Source: Roseiarcus sp963751165 (lineage in GTDB: Bacteria; Pseudomonadota; Alphaproteobacteria; Rhizobiales; Beijerinckiaceae). Taken from it: a stretch of 64,000 nt of DNA. The position numbers were made by a program, and so were the translations under genes. The notes under the pieces are model-generated. The model made no database searches. It worked only from the letters and a program-made list of their open reading frames with translations, and had not been told where the DNA came from. The stretch spans positions 124,001-188,000 of the forward strand of contig CAVVTP010000007.1 in the NCBI GenBank assembly GCA_963751165.1. The letters run 5' to 3'. Shown piece by piece: positions 50,477-59,976 of the stretch; the stretch's first letter is position 1, and each line of letters starts with the position of its first letter.

Positions 50477-52015
50477 ATGCCCGCGTCCGCTGCGCTCCTC
50501 GTCATGCGCGACATCGACAAGCGCTTCCAGGGCGTGAAAGCTCTGTCGTCCGCCTCGCTCGAGGTCGAGGTCGGCGAAATCATGGCCATCGTCGGTCAGA
50601 ACGGCGCCGGCAAGTCGACCCTGATCAAGGTCCTGACCGGCGCCTACAGGCGCGATTCCGGCGTGATCGAATTTGGCGGCAAGCCGGTCGACTTCGCCTC
50701 TCCGCAGGCGGCCCAGCGCGGCGGCGTCAGCACGATCTATCAGGAAATCAATCTCGTCCCCTTCCGCTCGGTGGCCGAGAACATCTTTCTCGGCCGCGAA
50801 TACCGGCGCTATGGCTTGCTCGATTGGCCGCGCATGAACGCCGAGGCGGCCGAGCTGCTGCTGCGGTTCGCGGTCGCGATCGATGTGCGCCAGCCGCTGA
50901 TGAACTTCAGCACCGCAATCCAGCAGATGGTCGCCATCGCCCGCGCGGTGTCGTTCAAGGCGCGGCTGGTGATCATGGACGAGCCCACGTCCTCGCTCGA
51001 CGAAAGGGAGGTCGCGGTTCTCTTCGACGTCATGCGGCAGCTGCGCGCGGAGGGCGTGGCGGTGATTTTCGTCACCCATCGGCTCGACGAGCTCTATCAG
51101 GTCTGTGACCGGGTGACCGTGATGCGCGACGGCAGCACCGTGATGACAAGCCGCATGGCCGACATCGACAAGCTTTCTCTCATCGCGGCGATGCTGGGAC
51201 GCGACCTCGAGACCGTTCGCGCCCATTCTACCGGTTTTTCCGCCGCCGCCGCCGCCGCCGGCGAGGAAGTGCTTTGGGCCGAAGGACTTCGGATCGGGCG
51301 AAGGGTGCGCGACGCGCGGGTCGAGGTGAAGGCCGGGCAGATCGTCGGGCTGGCGGGCCTGCTCGGCTCCGGCCGGACAGAAACCGCACGCGCGGTCTTC
51401 GGCGCCGATCCGCCGGACGCCGGGTCGATTCGCCTTTTGGGAAAGGACGTGTCGCCCCGCGAGCCATCCGATGCGATCGCCCTCGGGGTCGGCTATTGCA
51501 GCGAGGATCGCAAGCTTGACGGGATCATTCCCGACATGTCGGTGCGCGAGAACATTACGCTCGCGATTCTGCCGCGCCTCGTCAAGATGGGCGTCGTGGA
51601 GGAGGCTCGGCAGCGCGCCATCGTCGACCGCTTCATGAAGCGTCTCGCCATCAAGGCCTCGAGCGCCGAGCAGAAGATCCGCGAGCTCTCCGGCGGCAAC
51701 CAGCAGAAGGTTCTGCTCGCCCGCTGGCTCTGCACCGACCCAAAGCTCTTGATCCTCGACGAGCCCACCCGCGGCATCGACGTCGGCGCCAAGGCCGAGA
51801 TCCAGTCCCTCATCCGCGAGCTCGCCGACCAGGGCCTCGGCGTCCTGATGATTTCCTCCGAACTCGAGGAAATCACCGAGGGCGCGGATCGCGTGTTCGT
51901 GCTGAGCGATGGACGCACCGTCGCGGACCTGCCCCATGCGAAGGCGAGCGCCTCGGCGATCATGGCGGCAATGGCGCACGACGATTCAACCGCCGCGGCA
52001 ATCGGCGATGGCTGA
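50477..52015 (+). CDS. Sugar ABC transporter ATP-binding protein (YtfR-like)
   Basis: This is a duplicated ATPase of 512 residues of the RbsA/XylG/YtfR group. Domain 1 has Walker A IVGQNGAGKSTLIK, VSTIYQEINLVPFRSVAEN and Walker B LVIMDEPTSSLD; its signature FSTAIQQMVAIARAV lacks the usual SGG, as in YtfR-type proteins. Domain 2 has GLLGSGRTETARAVFG (a degenerate Walker A), RELSGGNQQKVLLARWL and LLILDEPTRGIDVGAK. The ATG at 50477 is preferred because the earlier ATG at 50426 lies in a hairpin loop. It overlaps the next gene by eight bases. Confidence 0.9.
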   Translation: MPASAALLVMRDIDKRFQGVKALSSASLEVEVGEIMAIVGQNGAGKSTLIKVLTGAYRRDSGVIEFGGKPVDFASPQAAQRGGVSTIYQEINLVPFRSVAENIFLGREYRRYGLLDWPRMNAEAAELLLRFAVAIDVRQPLMNFSTAIQQMVAIARAVSFKARLVIMDEPTSSLDEREVAVLFDVMRQLRAEGVAVIFVTHRLDELYQVCDRVTVMRDGSTVMTSRMADIDKLSLIAAMLGRDLETVRAHSTGFSAAAAAAGEEVLWAEGLRIGRRVRDARVEVKAGQIVGLAGLLGSGRTETARAVFGADPPDAGSIRLLGKDVSPREPSDAIALGVGYCSEDRKLDGIIPDMSVRENITLAILPRLVKMGVVEEARQRAIVDRFMKRLAIKASSAEQKIRELSGGNQQKVLLARWLCTDPKLLILDEPTRGIDVGAKAEIQSLIRELADQGLGVLMISSELEEITEGADRVFVLSDGRTVADLPHAKASASAIMAAMAHDDSTAAAIGDG

Positions 52016-53036
52016 CTCCGACAATCGCGACGCATCGGCTGCGCTGACCACCGATGCCTCAAGCATCGCGGGGAAGGCCCTTCCGTTCGACGGCGGCGCC
52101 TTTTTTCGCCGCTATGCCGCGCTGACGGGCCTGATCGCGCTGTTGCTGTTCAACTTCGTCTGGACGCCGCATTTCTGGAGCCTGCAGACGCTGAACGTGA
52201 ATCTCACTCAGGTCGCCACCATCGTCATCGTGTCGGTCGGCATGACCCTGGTCATTGCGACCGGCGGCATCGACCTGTCGGTCGGTTCGCTAATGGCGAT
52301 ATCGGGCGCGCTGGCGCCTTTGATCTTCCTCAGTCCATTCGGTCGCGCGCATGCCGCGCTCGGCAACCTGGCCGCTTTTAGCGCCGCGATCGCCGCTGCG
52401 GGCCTGCTCGGTGCCTTCAACGGCTGGTTCATCACCCGATTTCGGGTGCAGCCGATCGTCGGGACCCTCGTCATGTTCATCGCTGGGCGCGGCATCGGGC
52501 AGGTTCTGACCAACGGCAACCTGCAGCCATTCCACAACCCGACGTTCCAGTTCATCGGTCTCGGGAGGATCCTCGGCGTCCCGGTCCAGGTCATCGTCAT
52601 GCTGGTCCTGGTCGCCATCGCCGCCTGGATGTTGCGGCGCACGCTGTTCGGTCGCCAGATCCTTGCCGTCGGCGGCAACGAGCGGGCGGCGCGCCTGTCC
52701 GGCGTTCCGGTCGACCGGGTCAAGCGCTGGGTCTATGCGATCAGCGGGCTTTGCGCTGGGATCGCCGGTCTTGTCGTCATTTCGATCAATTCGTCGAGCG
52801 ACGCCAATCTCGTCGGTCTCGGCATGGAGCTCGACGCGATCGCGGCGGTCGCCGTCGGCGGTACGCCGTTCACCGGCGGACAAGCGAGCGTGGTCGGCTC
52901 GCTCACCGGCGCGCTGCTGATCCAACTCCTGCGCTATACCCTGCTCGCGAATGGAGTGCCCGACGCCGCCGCCCTCGTCGTCAAGGGCGTGATCATCGCC
53001 GGCGCAGTGTGGGCGCAGCAGAGGAGCCGGGCCTGA
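52008..53036 (+). CDS. Sugar ABC transporter permease (YtfT-like)
   Basis: This inner-membrane permease of 342 residues is of the RbsC/YtfT type with about eight to ten helices. Family stretches are VATIVIVSVGMTLVIATGGIDLSVGS, FNGWFITRFRVQPIVGTLVM, the cytoplasmic loop AVGGNERAARLSGVPVDRVKRW and AIAAVAVGGTPFTGG. It overlaps the ATPase stop by eight bases and the next permease by one (TGATG), indicating tight coupling. Confidence 0.9.
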   Translation: MADSDNRDASAALTTDASSIAGKALPFDGGAFFRRYAALTGLIALLLFNFVWTPHFWSLQTLNVNLTQVATIVIVSVGMTLVIATGGIDLSVGSLMAISGALAPLIFLSPFGRAHAALGNLAAFSAAIAAAGLLGAFNGWFITRFRVQPIVGTLVMFIAGRGIGQVLTNGNLQPFHNPTFQFIGLGRILGVPVQVIVMLVLVAIAAWMLRRTLFGRQILAVGGNERAARLSGVPVDRVKRWVYAISGLCAGIAGLVVISINSSSDANLVGLGMELDAIAAVAVGGTPFTGGQASVVGSLTGALLIQLLRYTLLANGVPDAAALVVKGVIIAGAVWAQQRSRA

Positions 53037-54034
53037 TGAGCGCCGAGACCGCGGGTTCACCGAGATCGGCGCGCCTGAGCGCTCTGGCCTGGGCCGGACG
53101 GCAGCGTGTGACGATAGCTCTTCTCCTCCTCATCCTGTTCGGCGCGCTGCGCTACGACCATTTCCTCGGCGCCTACAACGTGCTGAGCGTGTTGCGTTAC
53201 AATTCGATGTTCGCGCTGATCAGCCTGGGCCAGTGCTTCGTCATCATCACGGCCGGCATCGATCTCTCGGTCGGAACGACGGCGGCCTGCGCCAGCGTTG
53301 TGTCGGCCATGCTCTCGCCGTTCGGCCTTCTGCCAGGCCTCATTGGGGGGCTGGGGACCGGCCTGGCGGTCGGCCTGGTGAACGGCTTCATGGTCACGCG
53401 GATGAAAATCCTGCCGTTCGTCGCCACGCTCTCCGGTATGCTGATGGCGAGCGGGACAGGATTGTTGTTGGCTCACAACCAGTCAGTCTCGGTCTCCTAC
53501 GACACGGGCTTCACATGGCTGGGGCAGGGCGATTTCCTCGGCTTTCCCGCGCCTGCGTGGATCGGGGCGATCGCCTACGTGTATGGCTCCGTCGTGCTCA
53601 ACTACACGCGTTTCGGCCGCCACGTGCTGGCCGTCGGCGGCAACGAGGAGGCGGCGCGCCTGATGGGGCTGCCGGTCGACCGGGTAATGTTTTTGACTTA
53701 CGTGCAGTCGGGCGTGTTGGCGGGCCTTGCCGGCGTCATCCTCGCCGCGCAATTCGGCGCGGGCCAGCCGGCCGAGGGGGTCGGCTGGGAACTGTTCTCG
53801 ATCGCTGCGGTCGTCGTTGGAGGCACTTTGCTGACCGGAGGCGTCGGCTCGGTCGCGACGACCCTCGCCGGCGTCCTCCTTCTCGGGCTCATCTTCAATG
53901 TGCTCAACTTCGAAAACGGCCTCGGCTGGATCAGCCTCAGCGCCTACTGGCAGTCGGTGGTCCGCGGGGTCTTCCTCATGGTGGTAGTCATGGCAGGCTC
54001 GGGCGCGGCGAGGCGGGCGGTGCGAGCCGCGTGA
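53036..54034 (+). CDS. Second sugar ABC transporter permease (YjfF-like)
   Basis: This permease of 332 residues pairs with the preceding one, as YtfT pairs with YjfF in galactofuranose importers. Conserved parts are ALISLGQCFVIITAGIDLSVGT, VNGFMVTRMKILPFVATLSGM, AVGGNEEAARLMGLPVDRVMF and SIAAVVVGGTLLTGGVGS. Start ATG shares a base with the previous stop. It is the last gene of the operon and runs into the convergent small gene at 54039. Confidence 0.9.
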   Translation: MSAETAGSPRSARLSALAWAGRQRVTIALLLLILFGALRYDHFLGAYNVLSVLRYNSMFALISLGQCFVIITAGIDLSVGTTAACASVVSAMLSPFGLLPGLIGGLGTGLAVGLVNGFMVTRMKILPFVATLSGMLMASGTGLLLAHNQSVSVSYDTGFTWLGQGDFLGFPAPAWIGAIAYVYGSVVLNYTRFGRHVLAVGGNEEAARLMGLPVDRVMFLTYVQSGVLAGLAGVILAAQFGAGQPAEGVGWELFSIAAVVVGGTLLTGGVGSVATTLAGVLLLGLIFNVLNFENGLGWISLSAYWQSVVRGVFLMVVVMAGSGAARRAVRAA

Positions 54035-54038
54035 GTTC

Positions 54039-54356
54039 TCAAAAGTTCATCGGCACGAAGAAGCAGAAGACCGTGGACTGCCGTCCGTTCTGGTTGTCGG
54101 CGTAGAATATCCAGTAGTCGCCGTCTTGGCTGGGCAAAGCGATGCTCGCCGGAATCGGCGTGGAGTATCCGTCGACGGCGTAAAAATCATCGGAAACGCG
54201 ATGGACCTGGTCGGGCCGGAGATGGTGAACGTCTTGCGGCCCACAGCAGGCCGCCTTGACCCAGGCTGGCACCGCCTTCCCATTCGACCACACATCGTGC
54301 GCATTCGCGGCGCTTGCGACAAGAACAAGAGGAATTGTCAATGTTCGAACAAGCAT
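54039..54356 (-). CDS. Small exported protein of unknown function
   Basis: This 105-residue protein has a signal peptide (LVRTLTIPLVLVASAANA) and a mature part of about 85 residues with GKAVPAWVKAACCGPQDVHHL, YSTPIPASIALPSQDGDYWIF and FCFFVPMNF. An adjacent Cys pair and one Cys near the end could form a disulfide or bind metal. Similar small proteins are annotated as hypothetical in Rhizobiales. It stands alone. Confidence 0.65.
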   Translation of the reverse strand: MLVRTLTIPLVLVASAANAHDVWSNGKAVPAWVKAACCGPQDVHHLRPDQVHRVSDDFYAVDGYSTPIPASIALPSQDGDYWIFYADNQNGRQSTVFCFFVPMNF

Positions 54357-54578
54357 CAGTGTGCCTCTCTGGCTGTAAGGCTGCTGACCCTCGTCGGACG
54401 CGACTCGATCGCGCGAATCCTCCTCCTGGCGAAAAAATTCATCGACGTTTTGTTGGTTGGCAAGGCCAGAATATGGGCGCCCGGCCGAATTGCCGCCAAT
54501 AATGCGGGCGAATCGCGCTCGGTTGCTTATCTTCTGTCCAGCCCACCGAGGTCGAATGAAGCCGCGGCCCAAGCGCCT

Positions 54579-54896
54579 TCAGGAAGCGCAACTTCGCGGC
54601 GTCCCTGTCGCCTTCCGGCCGTCGACCAGGATCGCGTTCGTCACGCCGGTGACACGGGCCGTGTCCCGTGCGTCACGCTCCGCGCAGGCTTTCGAATAGG
54701 GTCTGTCGACTGTGCCGGTCAGCGTCACGTGCCCGCGCTCGACCTGGACGTCCACCCGATTGCGCGGCACCGCGAGGTCCCAATGGAGGGCGTTCAACAC
54801 TGCGAGCCGGATGAGTTCGTCAGCGGCGGTCCCCGCGCTTCTCTCGTCCACTGACAAACTCGGCGCCGCGAAAACACTGTGCAAATTCCGACCCAT
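54579..54896 (-). CDS. BON-domain protein
   Basis: This 105-residue protein contains a BON domain: ADELIRLAVLNALHWDL, the V-D-V-Q-V-E-R-G-H-V-T-L-T-G-T-V strand pair, YSKACAERDARDTARVTGVTNAILV. BON domains bind phospholipid or act in osmotic-stress proteins such as OsmY. No signal peptide is evident, so it may be cytoplasmic. The proximity to the trehalose/glycogen genes fits an osmotic-stress theme, but this is inference. Confidence 0.8.
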   Translation of the reverse strand: MGRNLHSVFAAPSLSVDERSAGTAADELIRLAVLNALHWDLAVPRNRVDVQVERGHVTLTGTVDRPYSKACAERDARDTARVTGVTNAILVDGRKATGTPRSCAS

Positions 54897-55088
54897 CTGG
54901 AATTCCTCCCCGATAGGGCCAACAACGCGGAGGCACACCGTCGAGTTCCAAGCCGGGCAGTTTCGGGGCGTTTTCGAGTCAGCTTCGGGGTGCGCTCCGC
55001 GATCGGGGAACCCTTGCGCATCCTTCCGCGTTGCCGCAAACCGCGGGGCGGGGCTTCCGATTGGGGGGCAAAGCCGACAGGAGCGTTC

Positions 55089-57215
55089 ATGCGAATCAGT
55101 GAGGGGAAGCCCTATCCGCTCGGCGCCACCGCGGACGCCAAGGGCGCCAATTTCGCAGTCTTCTCGGCGCATGCGACGCGGATCGACGTCTGCATCTTCG
55201 ATGCGCCAAACGGACGCGAAATCGATCGGTTCGAGCTGCCGGAATATACCGACGAGGTCTTTCATGGCCACCTGACCGACGTCGGCCCCGGCTCGTTCTA
55301 CGGATTTCGCGCCCACGGGCCGTTCGAGCCGGAGGCCGGCCACCGCTTCAATCCGAACAAGCTACTGCTCGATCCTTACGCGCGCGCCCACGCCGGAAAG
55401 CTCGTTTGGGACCCGGCCGTGTTCGGATATACGATCGGCGCCGAAGAAGACGATCTGACGTTCGACGAGCGCGACAGCGCGGCTTTCGTGCCGAAATGCG
55501 CAGTCGTCGACCCCAACTTCGACTGGCGCGGCGAATACCGAAGGCGCAGCGTCCCCTGGGACCACACGATCATCTACGAAACGCACGTAAAGGGCTTCAC
55601 CAAGCTGCATCCCGCGGTGGACGAGGGGTTGCGCGGCTTCTACGCCGGGCTCGGGTCGAAGCCAGTCGTCGACTACATCAGGTCACTCGGCGTCACGACG
55701 GTCGAGCTCTTGCCCATCCATACGTTCATCGACAACTCCTTCCTGCTCGACCGCGGGCTCAAGAACTATTGGGGCTACAATTCGATCGGCTTCTTCGCCC
55801 CCGACCCGCGCTATGCCGCCGACGTCCCGAATTCGCTTCGCGAATTCAAGGAGATGATCGCCCGTCTGCACGACGGAGGCCTGGAGGTGATCCTGGACGT
55901 CGTCTACAACCACACTGCCGAGGGCAACGAACGCGGGCCGACCCTGTCGTTCAAGGGCATCGACAATCGCTCCTATTACCGGCTGATCCCCGACCAGCAG
56001 CGCTACTATGTCAACGACACGGGAACCGGAAACACGCTGAACCTCAGCCACCCCCGCGTCATCCAGATGGTGTGCAACTCCCTGCGCTATTGGGTGAGCG
56101 AAATGCGGGTCGATGGTTTCCGCTTCGATCTTGGCACGATTCTGGCGCGCGAGCCGGACGGATTCAAGACCGAGAGCGGGTTTCTAAAGGCGGTCGGGCA
56201 GGACCCGCTGCTGGCCGAGGTGAAGCTTATCGCGGAGCCGTGGGACTGCGGTCCGGGCGGCTATCAGGTTGGCGGCTTCCCGCCGGGCTGGGCGGAGTGG
56301 AACGACACGTTCCGCGACACCCTGCGCGATTACTGGCGCGGCATGGCGAGCGCGAAGGCCCTGGCTCCGCGTCTCTGCGCTTCGCCGGACAAGTTCAATT
56401 TCCGCGGGCGGAAGGCTTGGGCGAGCGTCAATTTCGTCTCTGCGCACGACGGATTCACCCTGCGCGATCTCGTCTCCTACAACGACAAGCACAACGAGGC
56501 GAACGGCGAAGAGAACCGCGACGGCCACTCCGACAACCGTTCATGGAACTGCGGCGACGAGGGACCGACCGACGACTCTACGATCAATACGCTTCGCTGG
56601 CGCCAGATGCGCAATTTTCTCGGCACGCTCGTCCTGTCCCAGGGCACGCCCATGATCAGGGCGGGCGACGAATTCGGCCGCACCCAGAACGGCAACAACA
56701 ACGCCTATTGCCAGGATAACGAAATCAGCTGGGTCGATTGGCGGCTCGACGAGGAGCAGGAGGCGCTTGCCGCATTTTTCCGGCGGCTGACGACGCTGTT
56801 CAATCACTATCCGGTCCTGCGCCGCTCGCGTTTCTTCACCGGCGAGATGAACCCGGACATCGACGTCAAGGACGTGACCTGGATCGACGCCAACGGCTCC
56901 GAAATGACATCCGAGACCTGGGACAACGATCTCACACGCTGCTTCGCCATGCTTCTCGACGGGCGCGCGCAGGTGTCCGGGATCAAGCGGAGGGGCAGCG
57001 ACGTAACGCTGCTGATCGTCTTCAACGCGCATCACGACGTGGTCGAATTCTCCTTGCCGCCTTGTTTTGACGCCTGTGGCTGGAGCCGCTTGCTCGACAC
57101 CAACGAGCCGGACCTTCCGGAGCAGAAGTTCAACATCGGACACGCCTATGAAGTGACCGGCCGGTCGCTGCTGCTGTTCGAGCGGGTCGCAGCGGCCACA
57201 TCTCCGTCTTCTTGA
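55089..57215 (+). CDS. glgX: Glycogen debranching enzyme GlgX (TreX-like)
   Basis: This GH13 isoamylase of 708 residues hydrolyses alpha-1,6 branches of glycogen. An N-terminal CBM48 domain (GKPYPLGATADAKGANFAVFS) precedes the TIM barrel with ILDVVYNHTAEGN, nucleophile Asp in MRVDGFRFDLGTIL, acid Glu in LIAEPWDCGPGGYQVG and Asp in FVSAHDGFTLRDLVSYN. AGGAG precedes the ATG. It is convergent with treY-treZ a few kilobases away; together the three give debranching plus conversion of maltodextrin to trehalose. Confidence 0.95.
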   Translation: MRISEGKPYPLGATADAKGANFAVFSAHATRIDVCIFDAPNGREIDRFELPEYTDEVFHGHLTDVGPGSFYGFRAHGPFEPEAGHRFNPNKLLLDPYARAHAGKLVWDPAVFGYTIGAEEDDLTFDERDSAAFVPKCAVVDPNFDWRGEYRRRSVPWDHTIIYETHVKGFTKLHPAVDEGLRGFYAGLGSKPVVDYIRSLGVTTVELLPIHTFIDNSFLLDRGLKNYWGYNSIGFFAPDPRYAADVPNSLREFKEMIARLHDGGLEVILDVVYNHTAEGNERGPTLSFKGIDNRSYYRLIPDQQRYYVNDTGTGNTLNLSHPRVIQMVCNSLRYWVSEMRVDGFRFDLGTILAREPDGFKTESGFLKAVGQDPLLAEVKLIAEPWDCGPGGYQVGGFPPGWAEWNDTFRDTLRDYWRGMASAKALAPRLCASPDKFNFRGRKAWASVNFVSAHDGFTLRDLVSYNDKHNEANGEENRDGHSDNRSWNCGDEGPTDDSTINTLRWRQMRNFLGTLVLSQGTPMIRAGDEFGRTQNGNNNAYCQDNEISWVDWRLDEEQEALAAFFRRLTTLFNHYPVLRRSRFFTGEMNPDIDVKDVTWIDANGSEMTSETWDNDLTRCFAMLLDGRAQVSGIKRRGSDVTLLIVFNAHHDVVEFSLPPCFDACGWSRLLDTNEPDLPEQKFNIGHAYEVTGRSLLLFERVAAATSPSS

Positions 57216-57279
57216 TGGACGAGGCTAACGACCCGTTGCTCGACGTCGTCGATTGCAGCGTCTGCTCAGGGAGGGCGGA

Positions 57280-58800
57280 ATGGCGGAAGATGAAGCCGGC
57301 CCCGAACTGTCAAAAGGGGTGTCGCTCGAGGATCTCCCCGATGGCGGAAAGTTGCTTGGTCGTGTCGGTGACGAACCGGTGCTGTTGGCGCGGCAAGGAT
57401 CGGAGACTTTCGCGGTCGGCGCCCACTGTACGCACTATCATGGGCCCCTCGCCGAGGGGCTCCTGGCCGATGGCGCGGTCCGCTGCCCCTGGCATCACGC
57501 CTGCTTCGACTTGCGCACCGGGGAAGCGCTTCGCGCCCCGGCCTTCAGCCCATTGGACACATGGGCGGTGGAGCAGCACGACGGAAAGCTTTTCGTCCGG
57601 GAGAAGGTCACTCGGCAGAGCGCGAGACCGCGCGCCGCATCAGGCGGGCCGAATCGAATCGTGATCGTCGGCGGCGGCGCGGCCGGGTTCGCCGCCGCGG
57701 AGATGCTGCGACGACAGCAATACGGGGGCGAACTCGTCATGCTCAGCAGCGACGATGCGCCGCCGGTCGACAGACCTAGCCTTTCCAAGGACTATCTTGC
57801 AGGCGGCGCGCCGGAGGAATGGGTTCCCCTTCGCCCGCTGAGCTTCTATTCGGATAACGCCATAGAACTGCGTCTCCGAGCTGCCGTTACCGGGATCGAC
57901 GTTACGGCGCGCGAGGTCTCGCTCGCAAACGGGGAGCGAGTTCCTTTCGATCAACTCCTTCTCGCGACCGGGGCTGAGCCCGTTCGCCCCTCTATTCCCG
58001 GCGCGAAGGCGTCCGACGCGCTTCTGCTACGCTCGCTCGACGACTGCCGCGCCATCATCGCGCGAGCTAATACCGCGCGGCGGGCGGCAGTGCTTGGCGC
58101 TAGCTTCATCGGACTCGAAGTCGCCGCCTCCTTGCGGGCGCGCAATGTCGAAGTCCATGTCGTCGCGCCGGAACGGCGTCCGATGGAGCGTATTCTGGGG
58201 CCCGCTTTCGGCGACTTCATTCGCGCTCTCCACGAGCAACACGGCGTGGTCTTCCATCTTGAGACCACTGCGAGCGCGATCGACGGCAAGCAGGTCCGGC
58301 TGTCGGACGGAGGCGTCATCGAGGCTGACCTCGTGGTGGCCGGCCTCGGCGTGCGCCCCCGCGTGGCGCTCGCCGAGTCTGCCGGCCTCAGGATGGATCG
58401 AGGCGTCGTGGTCGATGCCTGTCTTGAGACCTCGGCGCCAGGCGTCTTCGCCGCCGGCGACATCGCCCGCTGGCCGGACCCGCATAGCGGCGAGTCCATT
58501 CGGGTGGAGCATTGGGTCGTCGCCGAGCGCCAGGGACAAACCGCAGCGCTGAATATGCTCGGCGGCCGCGAGAGATTCTCGGCCGCTCCGTTCTTCTGGA
58601 GCCAGCACTACGACATCCCGATCAGCTACGTCGGTCACGCGGAGCGGTGGGACGAAATCGCAGTCGAGGGAAGCATGGCCGGCAAGGATTGTCTCGCCCG
58701 CTTCAAGCGCGATGGACAAACGCTCGCCGTCGCCACCATATTCCGCGACCTCGAGAGCCTCGAAGCCGAGGTGAGCATGGAACGCGAGCACGCGGCGTGA
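57280..58800 (+). CDS. Rieske-domain FAD-dependent oxidoreductase (AIFL-like)
   Basis: This protein of 506 residues fuses an N-terminal Rieske [2Fe-2S] domain (about 10-105; ligands in AHCTHYHGPL and CPWHHACFD) to a pyridine-nucleotide disulfide oxidoreductase-type flavoprotein with VIVGGGAAGFAAAEMLRR for FAD, a second Rossmann AVLGASFIGLEVAASLRARN for NAD(P)H and GVFAAGDIARWPD. It resembles ferredoxin reductases and AIFM3. The ATG at 57280 has GGGAGGG upstream. It follows glgX by 64 bases but the relation is unclear. It may pass electrons to an unknown oxygenase or ferredoxin. Confidence 0.9.
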   Translation: MAEDEAGPELSKGVSLEDLPDGGKLLGRVGDEPVLLARQGSETFAVGAHCTHYHGPLAEGLLADGAVRCPWHHACFDLRTGEALRAPAFSPLDTWAVEQHDGKLFVREKVTRQSARPRAASGGPNRIVIVGGGAAGFAAAEMLRRQQYGGELVMLSSDDAPPVDRPSLSKDYLAGGAPEEWVPLRPLSFYSDNAIELRLRAAVTGIDVTAREVSLANGERVPFDQLLLATGAEPVRPSIPGAKASDALLLRSLDDCRAIIARANTARRAAVLGASFIGLEVAASLRARNVEVHVVAPERRPMERILGPAFGDFIRALHEQHGVVFHLETTASAIDGKQVRLSDGGVIEADLVVAGLGVRPRVALAESAGLRMDRGVVVDACLETSAPGVFAAGDIARWPDPHSGESIRVEHWVVAERQGQTAALNMLGGRERFSAAPFFWSQHYDIPISYVGHAERWDEIAVEGSMAGKDCLARFKRDGQTLAVATIFRDLESLEAEVSMEREHAA

Positions 58801-59202
58801 GGGTTGCTGCACGTTTCGACGCAACTCGTCATCCCTGGGTCAGGAGCGGCGACGGGACCAAGCGACGCGCCTCTGCCGCCCATGCGCGCTCCGCGTTCCG
58901 TTTCGCCGGATAGAGCGCGACGAAGACTCGACGCGAACGGAAGGCCCCGGGTCCCTCGCGCACGAACGCGCTGAGCGAAAACGCGCGTCCTCGTCGTCGC
59001 GAAAGCTTTCCGCGTCAACAATGTTTTCATGACGCGGACGCTGCGCCGGCTTCGCCATGAACTGTTTTCAAAGCACATGGATCTACGCATCTCGATCTAC
59101 GCACTAAGAAGAATTTAGCCAAGCGCGAATTCGATATACGAGCTGCGTCCTACTCAACCGCAACACGAGGGCGGCGCTGTGCTTGGCCTTCGCGAGGGAG
59201 GG
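58801..59202. other. 402-base intergenic region upstream of the acetate transporter
   Basis: No gene is supported here. The one recognisable structure is a tandem GATCTACGCA at 59080-59089 and 59094-59103 (period 14 bases), about 100 bases before the transporter start, which could be a regulator site. The rest is featureless to the eye. Confidence 0.4.
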
Positions 59203-59805
59203 ATGATGAAACTTGCCAATCCGGCAACGCTGGGACTGACCGGCTTTGCCTTGACGACCTGGATGCTCAGTATGGTGAACGCGGGCTGGTATGCCGGGCC
59301 CAGCGTGCCCCTCGTGCTGGCCAGCGCCTTCGCCTTCGGCGGCACGGCGCAGTTTGCGGCCGGGCTGATGGAAATGCCTCGCGGCAACACTTTCGGCTTC
59401 GTGGCCTTCTGCGCTTACGGCGCGTTCTGGTGGAGCTTCGCCCTGTTCGTGCAATTCTTCTCAGCCAAAGTGCCGGCGGATTTCGTCGGCTGGTGGCTCG
59501 TGATGTGGGGCGTTTTCTCGTTCTACATGTGGGTCGCCAGCCTCGCACTGAATCGCGCCCTGCAGTTGGTGTTCCTGGTGTTGTGGATCACCTTCTTCCT
59601 GCTGGGAGGAGCGGATTTGCTTGGAATTCCGCTCTTGCACAAGCTTGGCGGCTATACCGGGCTCGTCACCGCAGCTCTGGCGTTCTATCTCGCAGCCGCG
59701 GAGATCATCAACGAGACCCACGGCCACGTCGTGCTGCCGGTCGGCGCGCCGGCCCTCGCCCCCATGTTGAGGGCTGGTCCCGCAGGCGTTGCCGTGAACC
59801 CGTAG
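59203..59805 (+). CDS. Acetate uptake transporter (SatP/GPR1/FUN34/YaaH family)
   Basis: This six-helix membrane protein of 200 residues carries the family signature NPATLGLTGFALTTWMLSM near the N-terminus, and AFAFGGTAQFAAGLMEMPRGNTFGFVAFCAYGAFWWS. It takes up acetate, succinate or related small acids with protons. Two adjacent ATGs (59203 and 59206) follow GAGGGAGG; either could be used. No acetyl-CoA synthetase is nearby. Confidence 0.9.
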   Translation: MMKLANPATLGLTGFALTTWMLSMVNAGWYAGPSVPLVLASAFAFGGTAQFAAGLMEMPRGNTFGFVAFCAYGAFWWSFALFVQFFSAKVPADFVGWWLVMWGVFSFYMWVASLALNRALQLVFLVLWITFFLLGGADLLGIPLLHKLGGYTGLVTAALAFYLAAAEIINETHGHVVLPVGAPALAPMLRAGPAGVAVNP

Positions 59806-59976
59806 TTCTGCGCGGGCATCGCAGCGCAAACGTCATGGTCGGAGCAAATCTCGGTGCAATTCGCTCCGGTCATGCAATCCTCCCCTTACAAGTCCTTGCA
59901 ATCGGCCGGCGAGGGTAGTTCCAGCTGATCAAGATCGGGGGAGACACGCCGCACGTTTGGGCGCGACGCGCTCACC

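Noticed and set aside
58840..59058. Possible small gene in the gap before the acetate transporter
   Set aside because: Arg-rich, no motif, and no ribosome binding site; treated as intergenic.
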